Below are positions 1 through 11,093 of a DNA stretch of 64,000 nt, one piece after another (the stretch's first letter is position 1; every line of letters begins with the position of its first letter). This DNA comes from Bos javanicus (Eukaryota; Chordata; Mammalia; Artiodactyla; Bovidae). Location: contig NC_083871.1 in assembly GCF_032452875.1 (NCBI RefSeq), forward strand, positions 1,587,692-1,651,691, read 5' to 3'. The translations under genes were made by a program, and so were the position numbers. The notes beneath the pieces are model-generated. The model worked only from the letters and a program-made list of their open reading frames with translations. It made no database searches and was not told the origin of the DNA.

Positions 1-250
1 ATTTATTATGCAGGAAGATAACAATTCACCCCTTAAGCCAATCAACAGGAAGATTGTAATTTTCCTCCTTTCCCAGCCCCAGTTTTCCTCTCTGCTCAAT
101 CCTCTCAGTATTAAAAATTCTCATCTGTGCTTTTTCTTTTCAAATATTTCCATCCCTGCTATAGGTAAATTAATTTACAAGAAACATAGCAAATTCAGGT
201 GCTAGCACTTTGTAAACAAGTGTTCAAAGCAAAAATTTTGCTTTTGTCAT
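1..250. other. Unassigned AT-rich sequence
   Basis: No repeat family, RNA gene or coding signature is recognised before the BovB fragment begins. A 65-codon open frame here has no recognisable protein character. Confidence 0.4.
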
Positions 251-1180
251 TTGTTGTTGTGTCTGAATCTTTTAGATCCCATGGACTGTAGCATTCCAGG
301 CTTCTCTATCATTCACCATCTCCTGCAGTTTACTCAAACTCATGTCCATTGAGTCGGTGATGCCCTCCAACCATCTCACTCTCTGTCAGCACCTTCTTCT
401 GCTCCTGCCCTCAATCTTTCCCAGCATCAGGGTCTTTTCCAATGAGTCATCTCTTCACATCAGGTGGTCAAAGAATTGGAGCTTCAGCTTTAGTATCAAT
501 CCTTCCAACGAATACTCAGGGTTGATTTCCTTTAGGATTGATTGGTTTGATCTTGCTGTTCAAGAGACACTCAAAGGTCTTCTCTAGTACCACAATTCTA
601 AAGCATCAACTCTGGCTCAGCCTTCTTTATGGTCCAACCCTCACATCTGTACATGACTACTGGAAAAAATATAGCTTTGACGATATGAATCTTTGTCAGC
701 AGAGTGATGTTTCTGTTTCTGTTTTTGTTTTTTTTTTTTTTAATACACCATCTAGGTTTGTCATAGCTTTACTTCCAAGGAGAAAGGGTATTTTTATTTC
801 ATGGCTGCAGTCACCATCTTTAGTGATTTTGGAACCCGAGAAAATAAAATCTGACACTGTTTCCACTTTTTGCCCATCTATTTGCCATGAAGTGATGAGA
901 ACAAATGTTACGATCTTAGTTTTTTGAATGTTGAATATCAAGCCACTCTCATCTTTCACCCTCATCAAGAGAGTCTATTTCCTCTTCACTTTCTGCCATT
1001 ACAGTGTTATCACCGGCATATCTGAAGTTGCTGATATTTCTTCCATCAATCTTGATTCCAGCTTGTGCTTCATTCAGCCCATCATTTCACATGGTGTACT
1101 CTGCATAGACACTAAATAAGCAGGGGTGAAAATATATAGCCTTGATGTACTCCTTTCCCAATTTTGAACCAGTTTTGTCA
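251..1180 (-). mobile_element. BovB LINE fragment, 5'-truncated, reverse strand
   Basis: On the reverse strand this matches the 3' part of the BovB ORF, from about the middle of the reverse transcriptase to the C-terminus and 3' UTR. Near 1000 the reverse strand reads N-F-R-Y-A-G-D-N, where the family has Y-A-D-D, so the first catalytic aspartate is replaced by glycine. A T run at about 728-740 interrupts the frame. The 3' end lacks a clear TGAAC repeat and is older looking than the other copies. No target-site duplication was found. Confidence 0.88.
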
Positions 1181-1870
1181 TAGGTCACCTGTAAGAGAAG
1201 TCTAACACTCAAACAGGGCAAAGCTGATACGGAGTGAATAGTGCACCTGCTGCAGGTCCTACCCTGTGTCTGCAGCCTCCTGGACTTCAGGAGGGCGGTG
1301 TTCTTGGCTGTGGTCCTTTGTGTGCCCCAGAAACTTCCCACCCTCTCCAGGACTAAGCACCCACCACACCTACAACCTGTAGTATTGACAGCTGGGAGCT
1401 TGGTGCTGTGTTTCTCATCCAGGTGATTATCTTCCTACAAAGAAAACTGCTACACTCAGGGTCACAACCTCTCCCAGATACAGCCTGCCTCAGTGATAGG
1501 TCAGAGGATGGATATAGGCTTGGGCCCTCACCTTTATCCTGGGTGCTGTAATGGACAAGCATCCAGCTCAGAGCCCCTCAGGGTGGCTGAGGCCTTTTTC
1601 ATGACTAGACCACATCTCAGTATCTCTTCCTCTCCATCTTCTTCCTCCCTGGATGCTAACACATCTCCACCCCCAGGGCCACTTTACAAACCCCTGGATC
1701 CTTAGCACCCATCCAGCCCATAGTGCCCATCTTTTCCAGGATTAAATTCCTCCATGTCATGTTCTGTAAGTAAATGTCATTTCTACTGAAGGGTAAACAG
1801 AGATCTTAAATAAAAATTCTCACAATTTCCCTCTTTTCAGTCACTCTACCCTTGTTTGTGGTTACTTAAC
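1181..1870. other. Unassigned GC-richer interval between two BovB fragments
   Basis: This 690-bp stretch is visibly richer in G and C than its surroundings and contains several short open frames (60-84 codons) with no recognisable domain. It is not BovB, L1, Bov-tA, Bov-A2 or CHR. An old LTR or a piece of single-copy DNA are both possible. Confidence 0.4.
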
Positions 1871-1878
1871 CTTGTTAC

Positions 1879-2865
1879 CTGCCTCTTGAGAAACCTATAT
1901 GCAGGTCAGGAAGCCACAGTTAGAACTGGACATGGAACAACAGACTGGTTTCAAATAGGAAAAGGAGTACGTCAAGGCTGTATATTGTCACCCTGCTTAT
2001 TTAACTTATATGCAGAGTACATCATGAGAAACTCTGGGCTGGAAGAAGCACAAACTGGAATCAAGATTGCGGGAGAAATCTCAATAACCTCACATATGCA
2101 GATGACACCACCCTTCTGGCAGAAAGTGAAGAGGAACTCAAAAGCCTTTTGATGAAAGTGAAAGAGGAGAGTGAAAATGTTGGCTTAAAGCTCAACATTC
2201 AGAAAACGAAGATCATGGCATCCGGTCCCATCACTTCATGGGAAATAGATGGGAAACAGTGTCAGACTTTATTTTTGGGGGCTCCAAAATCACTGCAGAT
2301 GGTGATTGCAGCCATGAAATTAAAAGACACTTACTCCTTGGAAGAAAAGTTATGACCAACCTAGATAGCATATTGAAAAGCAGAGACATTACTTTGCCAA
2401 CAAATGTGTGTCTAGTCAAGGCTATGGTTTTTCCAGTCGTCATGTATGGATGTGAGAGTCGGACTCTGAAGAAAGCTGAGCGCCGAAGAATTGATGCTTT
2501 TAACTGTGGTGTTGGAGAAGACTCTTGAGAGTCCCTTGGACTGCAGGGAGATCCAATCAGTCCATTCTGAAGGAGATCAGCCCTGGAATTTCTTTGGAAG
2601 GAATGATGCTAAAGCTGAGACTCCAGTACTTTGGCCATCTTATGCGAAGAGCTGACTCATTGGAAAAGACCCGGATGCTGGGAGGGATTGAGGGCAGGAG
2701 GAGAAGGGAACGACAGAAGATGAGATGGCTGGATGTATCACTGACTCGATGGACGTGAGTCTGAGTGAACTCCGGGGGCTGGTGATGGACAGGGAGGCCT
2801 GGCGTGCTGCGATTCATGGGGTTGCAAAGAGTCGGACACAACTGAGTGACTGAACTGAACTGAAT
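1879..2865 (+). mobile_element. BovB LINE, 5'-truncated, with 8-bp target-site duplication
   Basis: The element starts inside the reverse transcriptase and runs to the BovB 3' end with its TGAAC repeat. The word CTTGTTAC flanks it at 1871-1878 and 2866-2873, marking target-primed insertion. The catalytic motif can be read as Y-A-D-D-T-T, but a missing base about 30 nt upstream shifts the frame, so the protein is split among frames. The C-terminal part (V-P-W-T-A-G-R-S-N-Q-S and following) lies at 2525-2758. A dead copy. Confidence 0.93.
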
Positions 2866-2873
2866 CTTGTTAC

Positions 2874-3399
2874 ATTATTTCCACAGTCAGAAGAAGCTCT
2901 ATCCTCCTTGCCGGTGCATGAATTTCTCTCTCTACCCTAGAACATGACAGATCTTGAAGGAACTGAGATCCTAAAGGAACAAGATATCACAAACTATTAC
3001 ACACACTGACATTAGAACCATCGTTTTTCATTCCTGCTCCTTCCATCTACCTTTCTCAGTCTCGCCAGCGTTGGAGAGGCACCCAGGTACCCAGAACCAA
3101 GCTGAATAACTGGGCTTTCTCTCACTTCCTTCATTTTTCCTGTTGAATGCTTCATCCAGGGAGGGACTCAACAAATGTTAAAACTTGTGGGTAAAATGTA
3201 AGTGAGGAACAGCATATGTATATAGTTTCAAAGCATTGACCCACAGAACACTTCTTAATTATAACAAACTTGTCAACAGCTTTACCTTGGATAAATTCAG
3301 CAGCCATTGCCTTCACCAGCATGGTCAAAGTGAACCTGACAGAAATAGGAGAATGGGCCCCCATGGGATGCGCTGATATACATCCCTTCTGCAGTTTTC
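2874..3399. other. Unassigned interval
   Basis: I see no recognisable repeat, gene or RNA here. The base composition is mixed and the few short open frames have no domain character. Confidence 0.35.
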
Positions 3400-3580
3400 C
3401 TATCAGAAATATACAGCCTGAACTAACCATGGGGAAATGAAATACACCTGAATAGAGGCATATTCTATATAGGAACTGGTGTTTATCCTTCAAAAATGTC
3501 CAGATTATTAAAGACAAGGAAATACAGAAACACTTTCAGATTACAGGCGACAAGAGAGCCATGAATGGGCCATATAATCA
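3400..3580 (+). repeat. Ancient mammalian interspersed repeat tail, family not named
   Basis: The stretch around 3480-3560 (cttcaaaaatgtccagatta followed by an aagacaaggaaat word and a caag-agag-cc segment) resembles the 3' part of a widespread old mammalian repeat that I remember but cannot name safely. It is heavily diverged. Confidence 0.35.
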
Positions 3581-4047
3581 GACTTTTATTGCAGCATAAC
3601 CATGTTCTTCCTAATTTTACTTCAAAATTAATATTAATATGCATAATTTGTTCCAAATTATATGCTGTTTTTTGCCTTTTATAACCATACTCCGGTGTAC
3701 AACCATTTTAGTTCAATGGATGCAGTTAATTCAATTCATAGCCTGTTTAATCGTAGCATCTTTCATTCTAATACTTTATCAATTTGTCACTCTTCATTTT
3801 CCTCTTCCTGTGCTGTCATATCTCTTTTTAACTTATTTTTCAGGAAGTGCTTTAATTTTTTATGTTTTCTTCTCAGAAAATGTCTTTGGCTTGATGTATG
3901 TTCTGAGTTTACTTTATCTTTGGTTTCTGATGCCCTTTTTCCTCAAGGATGCCTTTATCTGCTTTTACAATTATAGGGTCAAATCAATTCTCAAACCTCT
4001 GTATATAGATTTTAGTGTGATTTGTCAGGCACAGTGCCCTCCTGAAT
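3581..4047. other. Unassigned T-rich interval
   Basis: The interval is strongly T-rich on the plus strand. It contains a 152-codon open frame (3639-4097) whose translation is almost wholly hydrophobic. That is what T-rich DNA gives by chance: codons with T at position two encode Phe, Leu, Ile, Val and Met. No other support for a gene was seen. Confidence 0.4.
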
Positions 4048-4110
4048 ATAATTGTATTCATTCATACACTCATTTGACAAATATTTATTTTTATTGAGCA
4101 CTTAATATTT
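4048..4110 (-). repeat. L2/MIR-type 3' end fragment
   Basis: The pattern attcattcat...caaatatttattt...ttgagcactta is the reverse complement of the common L2/MIR 3' terminus. It is cut off by the Bov-tA that begins at 4111. Confidence 0.5.
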
Positions 4111-4224
4111 CCAGGCAAGAATACTGGAGTGGATTGCCTTTCCCTTCTACAGGAGATGTTCCTGACCTAGGGATGGAAACTGGGCCTCCTGTATTGCAGG
4201 CAGACTGTTTAAAATTTGAGCCAC
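4111..4224 (-). mobile_element. Bov-tA SINE, partial
   Basis: The reverse strand carries the central body and tRNA-like head of Bov-tA. On the plus strand this reads ccaggcaagaatactggagt, then gcattgcaggcagactg-like words, and ends in gagccac. The CTG/TGA tail part is missing. Confidence 0.8.
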
Positions 4225-4314
4225 ATTGTCGAAGAGCAGAGAGATGATCCACTCTTCTCCAATGTGGTAGCTATTTCTAAAATGTCTCATTTCTATCTTG
4301 AAGAAGCTGTTATA

Positions 4315-4434
4315 AGATGGCATCACTGACTCGATGGACATGAGTTTGAGAAAGCTCTGAGAGTTAGTGATAGACAGGGATGCCTGACACGCTGCAGTCC
4401 ATACAGCTGAGTGACTGAACTGAAATGAACTGAA
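4315..4434 (+). mobile_element. BovB 3'-terminal fragment
   Basis: Only the last 120 bp of a BovB are present, from the C-terminal gatggcatcactgactcgat word to an imperfect TGAAC tail. It is a severely 5'-truncated insertion. The 88 bp before it are unassigned. Confidence 0.85.
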
Positions 4435-4635
4435 GAATATGACATAAACTCTTAAAGTGATACAGACAGTCCTTGAAGGTAATCTCTTTTCTTATATATT
4501 TTTGATTTGTCTATCTTATACAATCTTTGGCCCTCATCCTATATTTGAAATTTAGATGGTCTTTCCATACTATTTTAATGGCATGAACTGAAGGTAAGGG
4601 GATATGAAGACAAGATATGAGAAGAAACTTCTTTT

Positions 4636-4776
4636 TTAATAAATGAGATTTTATTATTTATTCATCTATGTTTGACTGCTCTGTGTAGCATGTAGAACTT
4701 CCCTGACAAGAGATCAAACCTTTGTCCCCTTCAGTGGAAGCACAGAATTTTAACCACTGGATCACCAGGGAAGTCC
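4636..4776 (-). mobile_element. CHR-type tRNA-derived SINE
   Basis: The plus strand shows the reverse complement of a CHR SINE: a TTTATTTATT-like tail, then acttccctgac-aagagatc, ccccttcagtggaagcaca, and ccactggatcaccagggaag at the tRNA-like head. It is older and more diverged than the Bov-tA and Bov-A2 copies. Confidence 0.8.
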
Positions 4777-5299
4777 AAGAATGCTTTCAATTTATTCTGT
4801 ATTTTGCTACCTCATAGAACCAGCAGTGCAAGTGCTTGGGAAGGAATTTTTTATGCAGTCAAGGAGCTCATGAGAAGACTGTGCCAAGGAGTGTCCCTGC
4901 ACATGTGATGTGGTACTCAGAACTAGCTAAGGCAGTTCTAATTTCTGGCTAGCACATTGTCACAGCACTTATTCTTCACCAGATGTAATTATAGTGCAAT
5001 GTTTACTTGGAACTCTCAAAGCTTTTAAAATAAACATCACAAATCCTTTCTTAGGACTAACAGCATAATCAAAAAGCCATAATCTGAAAATAAGATAAGC
5101 AGACTATTTAGAATGTCTCCTCAAAATGGATTTTGTTAAAAACATTTTTAGTATAGCTACAACCCAAGTTATCAACAACCTTTAAATTCAGTATATGAAG
5201 ATGTCATTTTATTCAGATAAGAAACAACACAAGATCCTGTCCTCACTTACTCTATGACTGTTTTATGATTCCTACCAATTGCATCCTTTTACTAATAAG
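4777..5299. other. Unassigned AT-rich interval
   Basis: No recognised repeat or gene. The right end may be an undetected continuation of the old L1 that becomes clear from about 5300. Confidence 0.35.
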
Positions 5300-6765
5300 T
5301 AGCTCATTCATATGGAATTACAAAAGGTCCCAAATGGCCAAAATATGCTGAAAAAGATAAAGTTGGAAGACTCATATTTTCTGATTTAAAACTTAGTACA
5401 ATGCTATAGTACTCAAAACAGTGTGCACTAGCATAAGAGTAGACAATAAGGGTAGATCAATGAACTAGATTTGAGAGTTTAATATGCCCAAATATCTATG
5501 GCCAATTAATTTTCAACAGAAGTACCAAAGCTCTTCAATGTGGGGGGGGGGGGGGGGATACAAAAGAAAAAAGTTGAAATCTTAGCACTCTACACATAAA
5601 AATTAACTCAAAATGAGTCAATAAGCTAAATATAAGAACTAAAGCTATAAAACTCTTGGAAGAAAACAGGGGTATTTTTTATCTCTGATTTGGCAATGGA
5701 TTCTAAATTTAGCACCAGATTTTTGAGCAATAAAAGAAAAACATAGATAAACTCACTTCACAACTACTAAAGGTGTTGGGAATTAAAGGACACATCTAGA
5801 AAGTAATGAGAGAACATATTTTTAAATGGGAAACCATATTTGAAAATAACATACTTGATAAGAGTTAGTATATAGAATAATGTAAAAAAAAAACCTCACA
5901 AATTGATTAAAAAAAAAAAAAAGCAAAGACAACTCAAATATACAAACAGGACTTAGAAATAGACATTTCTACAGGAAGATAAGTAAACGTCCAAGAAGTA
6001 CATAAAAAGATTCCTAACATCACTGGTGAGTAAGTAAACATATTTCAAAGCCACAGTGATATACCAATTCAAAACATTATAAAATAATATGTTGGCAGGG
6101 ATGTGGAGAAATAGAAATCCTCATACATTGCTGTTGAGAATGTAAAATGGTTAAGCCACTATGAAAGACATTTGGAAAGTTTCTCAAAAAATTAAATATA
6201 AAACTATCGTATAAGTCAGTAATTCCACCCCAAGGTATATACTCAAAAGAAATATGTATGTCCTTACAGAACTTATGTACAAATGTTTATGACAGCATCA
6301 TTCATAAAGCAAAATGTAGATGCCTCAGATGTTCTAGTTGTCAACAGCAGATGAATGGATAAACAAACTGTAGTATATCATTATAATGGAATATTATTCA
6401 GATACAAAAAGTATAAAGTATATATGTTATGTGTGCCATAATTTGGATGATACTCAAAAATGTTAAGCTAAGTAAGAAAAGACAGAAACAAAAGGTTTTA
6501 TATTGTACCACTTTTTTTTTTTTTTAATGAAACATCCAGCAGAGACAAATCCACAGAGAGAGCATATTATAGTTCACCAGGAGATGGGAGAAAGCAGTAC
6601 TTAATAGGTGTGGAGTGTTCTTCTGGGGTAATGAAATGTTTGAAACTAGAAAGAGATGATGGTTGTGCAACATTGTGAATCACAAAATACCACTGGATTG
6701 TACACTTGAGAACAGTTAATTTTATGTTATGTGAATTTTGTGTCAAATGAAAAAAAGTGTTAAGA
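5300..6765 (+). mobile_element. Old L1 (L1M-type) 3' end: ORF2 C-terminal region and 3' UTR
   Basis: The order of degenerate L1 words is conserved: a double-digest of the ORF2 end (ggaatattattcagatacaaa at 6390, gtggagaaatagaaatcctc near 6105, gttgagaatgtaaaatgg) followed by a 3' UTR ending near gtacacttgagaacagttaa. Many stops and indels are present. A run of 16 G at 5542-5557 and A runs near 5884 and 5911 are secondary expansions. No tail duplication was identified. Confidence 0.75.
5542..5557. repeat. Homopolymer G16
   Basis: Sixteen consecutive G residues sit inside the old L1, where related elements have a short GGGG, so the run looks like slippage expansion. Length may be unreliable in sequencing. 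Confidence 0.9.
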
Positions 6766-7331
6766 GACTCCCCCAAAAAAGAAGTAAAGGTTGAAAACTA
6801 TTTCCTCACAGTCTCTTTTAGGGTCCTGGGTGGGGCCTGTGTATACTGATGTACATAGTGAGCATCATTAAGTTTTCAAAAAGAAACTGATTTCTTTCAA
6901 TGTAATAACTGTCATTATAATAGATGACTTCTGCTATGAACAGTGAAATACTTATCAATCATTGTTTAATGATTATAAATAAATTAATTATATTAGAATT
7001 TCTCTGTATACTAAGAGCTTTTCTCTGTATAAATACTTCTAGTTGTTATGATTTATAAATTTCTGTAAATAGTTTTAATATGTGAGATATTATAATAATG
7101 CTAAAGTGTAAGTAAATTTTCCTCCTAAATCTTTATAATAGAGAATAAAACTGTAGAAATTGAACTTTTAAAGTAAACTTAATAAAACAAAAGATAAAAC
7201 CTGATATGTAAGGGCCTATTCATTAAATTCAGATATTCTTATCCACTAATTTGTACCATCAGCATATCAAGAGGGTTAAAATCATCTAATTGGATTATTC
7301 TAAATGCTTATACAATGTGGGTAAGCATGTG
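6766..7331. other. Unassigned AT-rich interval
   Basis: Very AT-rich sequence with no repeat family, gene or RNA that I can recognise. Confidence 0.4.
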
Positions 7332-7340
7332 AAGCTTAGA

Positions 7341-7481
7341 CTGCTGCTGCTGCTGCTGCTAAGTCGCTTCAGTCGTGTCCAACTCTGTGAGACCCCATAG
7401 ACAGCAGCCCACCAGGCTCCCCCATCCCTGGGATCCTCCAGGCAAGAACACTGGAGTGGGTTGCCATTTCCTTCTCCAATA
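7341..7481 (-). mobile_element. Bov-A2-type monomer with (CAG)n tail and TSD
   Basis: On the reverse strand this is the second Bov-A monomer with its CAG-repeat tail, seen on the plus strand as CTG repeats at 7341-7360. The word AAGCTTAGA flanks it at 7332-7340 and 7482-7490, a 9-bp target-site duplication. Only one monomer is present, so it inserted 5'-truncated. Confidence 0.9.
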
Positions 7482-7490
7482 AAGCTTAGA

Positions 7491-9179
7491 CCAGTGGAAA
7501 ATATAAATAAAACTAAGTTCTGTTGGTATTTTTAAGAATACAAGAACATTCAAGTATCTCAGCTCTGACTGGAGTTGCTTCAAATATATACTGCCTAACT
7601 GAATATTCCTTTTGAGAAAGTTCATTCATTTTGACAAAGTTCTACTTACTGAGTCCTTTGCAGTCCAGGGATTCTCCTGGTATTTCAATCAAAGAGAGAG
7701 AACCGGATGGAGGAATTGTTACCCACTATGGATCCTGTGAAATCCACAGCCTTCAGGAAGTTTTGGAGGACAAGCTTTTGTGAATGAGAACTTTGTAAAC
7801 TTATTCTGAATTGTGATTGCATTTATGGTTGAATATATATATTTTATCTCAGATACAAATAAAACAAATGAATCCAGCTTATAATAGAGGTGGAATTTCA
7901 GTAACATCTAAAAAATATCTTTATTTGTTTGAAAAATAGTGATTTTCAAGATTATTTCAGAAACATATTTATAAGTGTTTGAGATCATAAATAAGAAAAT
8001 AAAAATAAAGTATACTTTGGTCTCAAAGAATTTATAGTTTTTCTAGCAATAAAGTGTGTGTGCTACAGTTATCTTTTTCGGTGGGTGGAAGAGTTCTCTA
8101 TTTACTCTGTTGCAAGTCCTGTGACCTTGGAAATGAAGCCACCCTATTGAGAGTAATTCAATCAACAGATGTGTTGAACCACTTGTAAATGAATTTCTTC
8201 ATTTAATTTGTGAAACATTTCCCTTTTGCTTTTAAATCTTGAATGACATTTGCATGAAAGTCAATTGTGTCTTAGAGGTGACTTTGAACAAGTTTCAGTT
8301 GAACAACTATGAATGTAAACATCAGTGTATAATTCACAAATATCTATCTTCAATACAACTTACATGTATTTTAAAAAATATCACTGTTTTTAATTTTACA
8401 AACAAAAGCATTTTTATTTTTTATAAAGGACATCTGAAAATTTTAATGAACTTGCCCAAATATTCTAGGATAATGACATATGGTGTAAGTATTTTTACAT
8501 AATCAATCCCAAGATAGGATTAGCTAGCATGTGTAACCAACAGATGTATGCTTACAACAAACATACTCTGGAAATTACTGCTTAGATACACATGGATTAA
8601 ATATTTCTAGACACTTGGCTTGCATTTGTAATGGCATTCAAGACTACAAACATGGTAGATAGAATGTTTTTAAAGAACTTAATCTCTGTTAAATGTCAAA
8701 CTTCACTTTTTATACTTTTAGCAGTTATATCCCCATTGAGTACAATGTTTAAGTCCTTAGGCAGAATCAAGTAGAACTAAGATTCCATTGTAAAGTAGGT
8801 TGTCAGGATCATACCTTCCACTTATTGGGAAATGTTATCAATATCTGCTCAGTTGTCAACTTTGACCTTAATCTAGTAGTGATGGCAAATCTGACAGTTA
8901 TTCAAAACAAGCAATTGCTTGACATATTAGAGAGCCATTTTCATTTGACAGAAAGGAATAGAAACCATTTTCTTTAATAATATGAGCTGTCAGTGAACAC
9001 AGAGCAATAATGATGCCTTAGAATTCATTGTTCATTCAAGACAGTTTAAGGCAGTGCTGAGTTCTGACCAAAGCAATACTCTTATAAGCCAACTACTCCA
9101 ATTTAAATAACAGAACCAGAATATTTGCTAGGAAAAATAAAAGCTGGCCTTGTAACTCATAAAATGTTAGGCAAAGTTG
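7491..9179. other. Unassigned AT-rich single-copy-like interval
   Basis: Nearly 1.7 kb without a recognisable mobile element, one of the longest such stretches in the window. No coding frame longer than 90 codons and no splice-flanked exon candidate stands out. Confidence 0.4.
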
Positions 9180-9560
9180 CTGACTGGTGGATGTTTCCTG
9201 ATGCCACATTCATACAAACTATGTCAGTGTAAAGCCATCAGGGACCTTTTTTGCTGGAGACAGTAAACAAGAAGTGACCACTTGTGCAAAGGAGGCAGAT
9301 CATCTTCCCACCGTACTCATGGCCACACTGCCAGTGGCTGATCCCGTGGGTAAAATACAGCTGCCAAAGAGAAGGCAGTCTCTTGCACTCTGCTCTTAAA
9401 GACAGAGTGGTGCATCATTACCTAGATAAGCCCCTGGTCATCAAGAAAATCTAAGAATTGCTTGAGATTGTAAATGAGGCACCTGAGAGAAGAAACTTAT
9501 ATCCTGGTTTTACCATCAGGTACTAGAAAATAAAGAAATTCAGACTGAGCAAGATCCTAG
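9180..9560. other. GC-elevated unassigned island in AT-rich DNA
   Basis: Base composition rises to near-balanced here inside strongly AT-rich surroundings, and no repeat family matches. All frames are interrupted. It could be an old exon or processed pseudogene remnant, a conserved non-coding element, or simply a less AT-biased segment. Confidence 0.3.
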
Positions 9561-10368
9561 CCACCGTGATTAAAAAACATCATTAGTTCTTTAATGAGAG
9601 AGAACTGAAGAGACATATCTCAACACACTGAATCCCCTGCAGTTCATTTTGAGTTCTTAAAACAAATCATCTGGAGTTTTCACCACAGACTGTTTTCATC
9701 ACAAACTGTATTCAGTCAATTTCTCCCTGTTTTTATAAAATTCTGACTTAAAGAGCCCTCTGCATGTCAGTATATACAGATAGATATTGAATAGAACACA
9801 TCCTTGTTGATAAGTAGAATGAAGGTTCTAGTTCTCACACTGGGAAAAAATAAGTTACTAACTACCCTTCAATTGTTAATAAATTATTAATAAGTTGTTA
9901 ATAAATTATTAATACATTGTTAATAAATCATTATAGCTTCTGAGATCAGTGGAGACTGCATCATGATGTATACAGATGCCAAATCTCTTTACCTTCTAAT
10001 TTTAATCATACCACTGATAAGCTAAAGAATATAGAACCTAATATTTTCTTGTTGAGGGTACTCTTAAATACATAAAGTTTGATTAACATGGATATTATTG
10101 TTTATTGTACCATAAAAATAGTATTTAGAAATAGGACAAAATAAATTATGCAGACAATAAGCATATTTTGAAAAGTTGCTTGGAAAAGAATACATAAACA
10201 AAAATGAGTAAGCCTGTTTGAAACTCCTTGTTTAAAAGTATAGAAAATGGGTAAAAAGGAAATAACAGTAAACCATAAAGTAAGATACTGTCAAGTACTT
10301 TTATGGTCTCAAAGCATAAACAGACTTCCTGATGAATATGAAAAATAATGCCCTAAACATCGTACATC
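9561..10368. other. Unassigned AT-rich interval containing a 22-bp tandem repeat
   Basis: No gene or mobile element is recognised apart from the short tandem repeat at 9873-9936. Confidence 0.35.
9873..9936. repeat. AT-rich minisatellite, 22-bp period, 2.9 copies
   Basis: Units begin at 9873, 9895 and 9917, each starting TTGTTAATAAAT. The first two differ only at their last two bases and the third is slightly shorter and diverged. Confidence 0.9.
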
Positions 10369-10381
10369 AAAAATTGCCATC

Positions 10382-10540
10382 TCTGTATAATACAGAGTGG
10401 CAATATAATACAGAGTATAATACACTCTATTATACAGAGTGAAGTAAGCCAGAAGGACAAACACCAATACAGTATACTAACGCATATATATGGAATTTAG
10501 AGAGATGGTAACGATAACCCTCTAAAAAAAAAAAAAAAAA
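10382..10540 (+). mobile_element. L1-BT mini-insertion, internally polyadenylated, fold-back 5' junction
   Basis: About 95 bp of the L1-BT ORF2-end/3' UTR region (from tattatacagagtgaagtaa at about 10430 to gataaccctc at 10524) is followed at once by a long A run. The element therefore ends well before the normal L1 3' end. The target word ATTGCCATC flanks it at 10373-10381 and 10541-10549. The first ~50 bp (10382-10430) are a patchwork of direct and inverted TAATACAGAG words, and 10373-10388 pairs with 10390-10404 as a near-perfect hairpin. Confidence 0.85.
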
Positions 10541-10549
10541 ATTGCCATC

Positions 10550-10760
10550 ATCACAGTATAAATTCATGTGACAACCTCAAGAGAGAATGCAACACACAAG
10601 AATGGCACCCTTAATGAATATGTTCTTAAATAATTTAGAGAAAGACAAACATCTTCAGTAAGAACACAGGAAAAATATAAACAAGGAATGCATACTTGTT
10701 TCATAAAAAATTTTAAAATAAATATCAAATTACCTTGCAACTAAAGGAAAGAAACTTGAG
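10550..10760. other. Unassigned AT-rich interval
   Basis: No recognisable feature. Confidence 0.35.
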
Positions 10761-10770
10761 ACAATGATGA

Positions 10771-10897
10771 GGGACTTCCCTGGAGGTACAGTGGTTAAGA
10801 CTTCCAAAGTAGGAGCTAGGGTGTGATCCCTAGTCAGGGAACATGATGCCACTTACTCCGTGGCATGTTGAAAAAGTAAACACACACATACACATAC
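10771..10897 (+). mobile_element. CHR-type SINE with 10-bp TSD and CA-rich tail
   Basis: The tRNA-like head (gggacttccctggaggtacagt) is followed by the CHR body and a CA-rich tail. ACAATGATGA flanks the element exactly at 10761-10770 and 10898-10907. The RNA polymerase III boxes are degenerate. Confidence 0.9.
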
Positions 10898-10929
10898 ACA
10901 ATGATGAAACTCTATTAAATGGCCATTAA

Positions 10930-11093
10930 ATAGAGCCCACCAGGTTCCTCTGGCCATGGGGATTCTCCAGGCAAAAATACTGGAGTGGGTTGCCATGCCC
11001 TTCTCCAGGGAATCTTCGCAATCCATACATTGAACCCAGGTCTCCTGCATTGTAGGCAGATTCTTTACCATCTGAGCCACCAGGGAAGACCTC
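10930..11093 (-). mobile_element. Bov-tA SINE, reverse strand
   Basis: The plus strand shows gcccaccaggttcctctgg, the ggcaaaaatactggagtggg word, and the reversed tRNA-like head ending ctgagccaccagggaag. The BovB-like tail is truncated. Confidence 0.9.

Noticed and set aside
3639..4097. 152-codon open frame with an almost wholly hydrophobic translation, resembling a multi-pass membrane protein
   Set aside because: The region is T-rich on the sense strand, which yields Phe/Leu/Ile-rich translations by chance. There is no promoter, exon or family signature, and the frame runs into SINE/L2 sequence.
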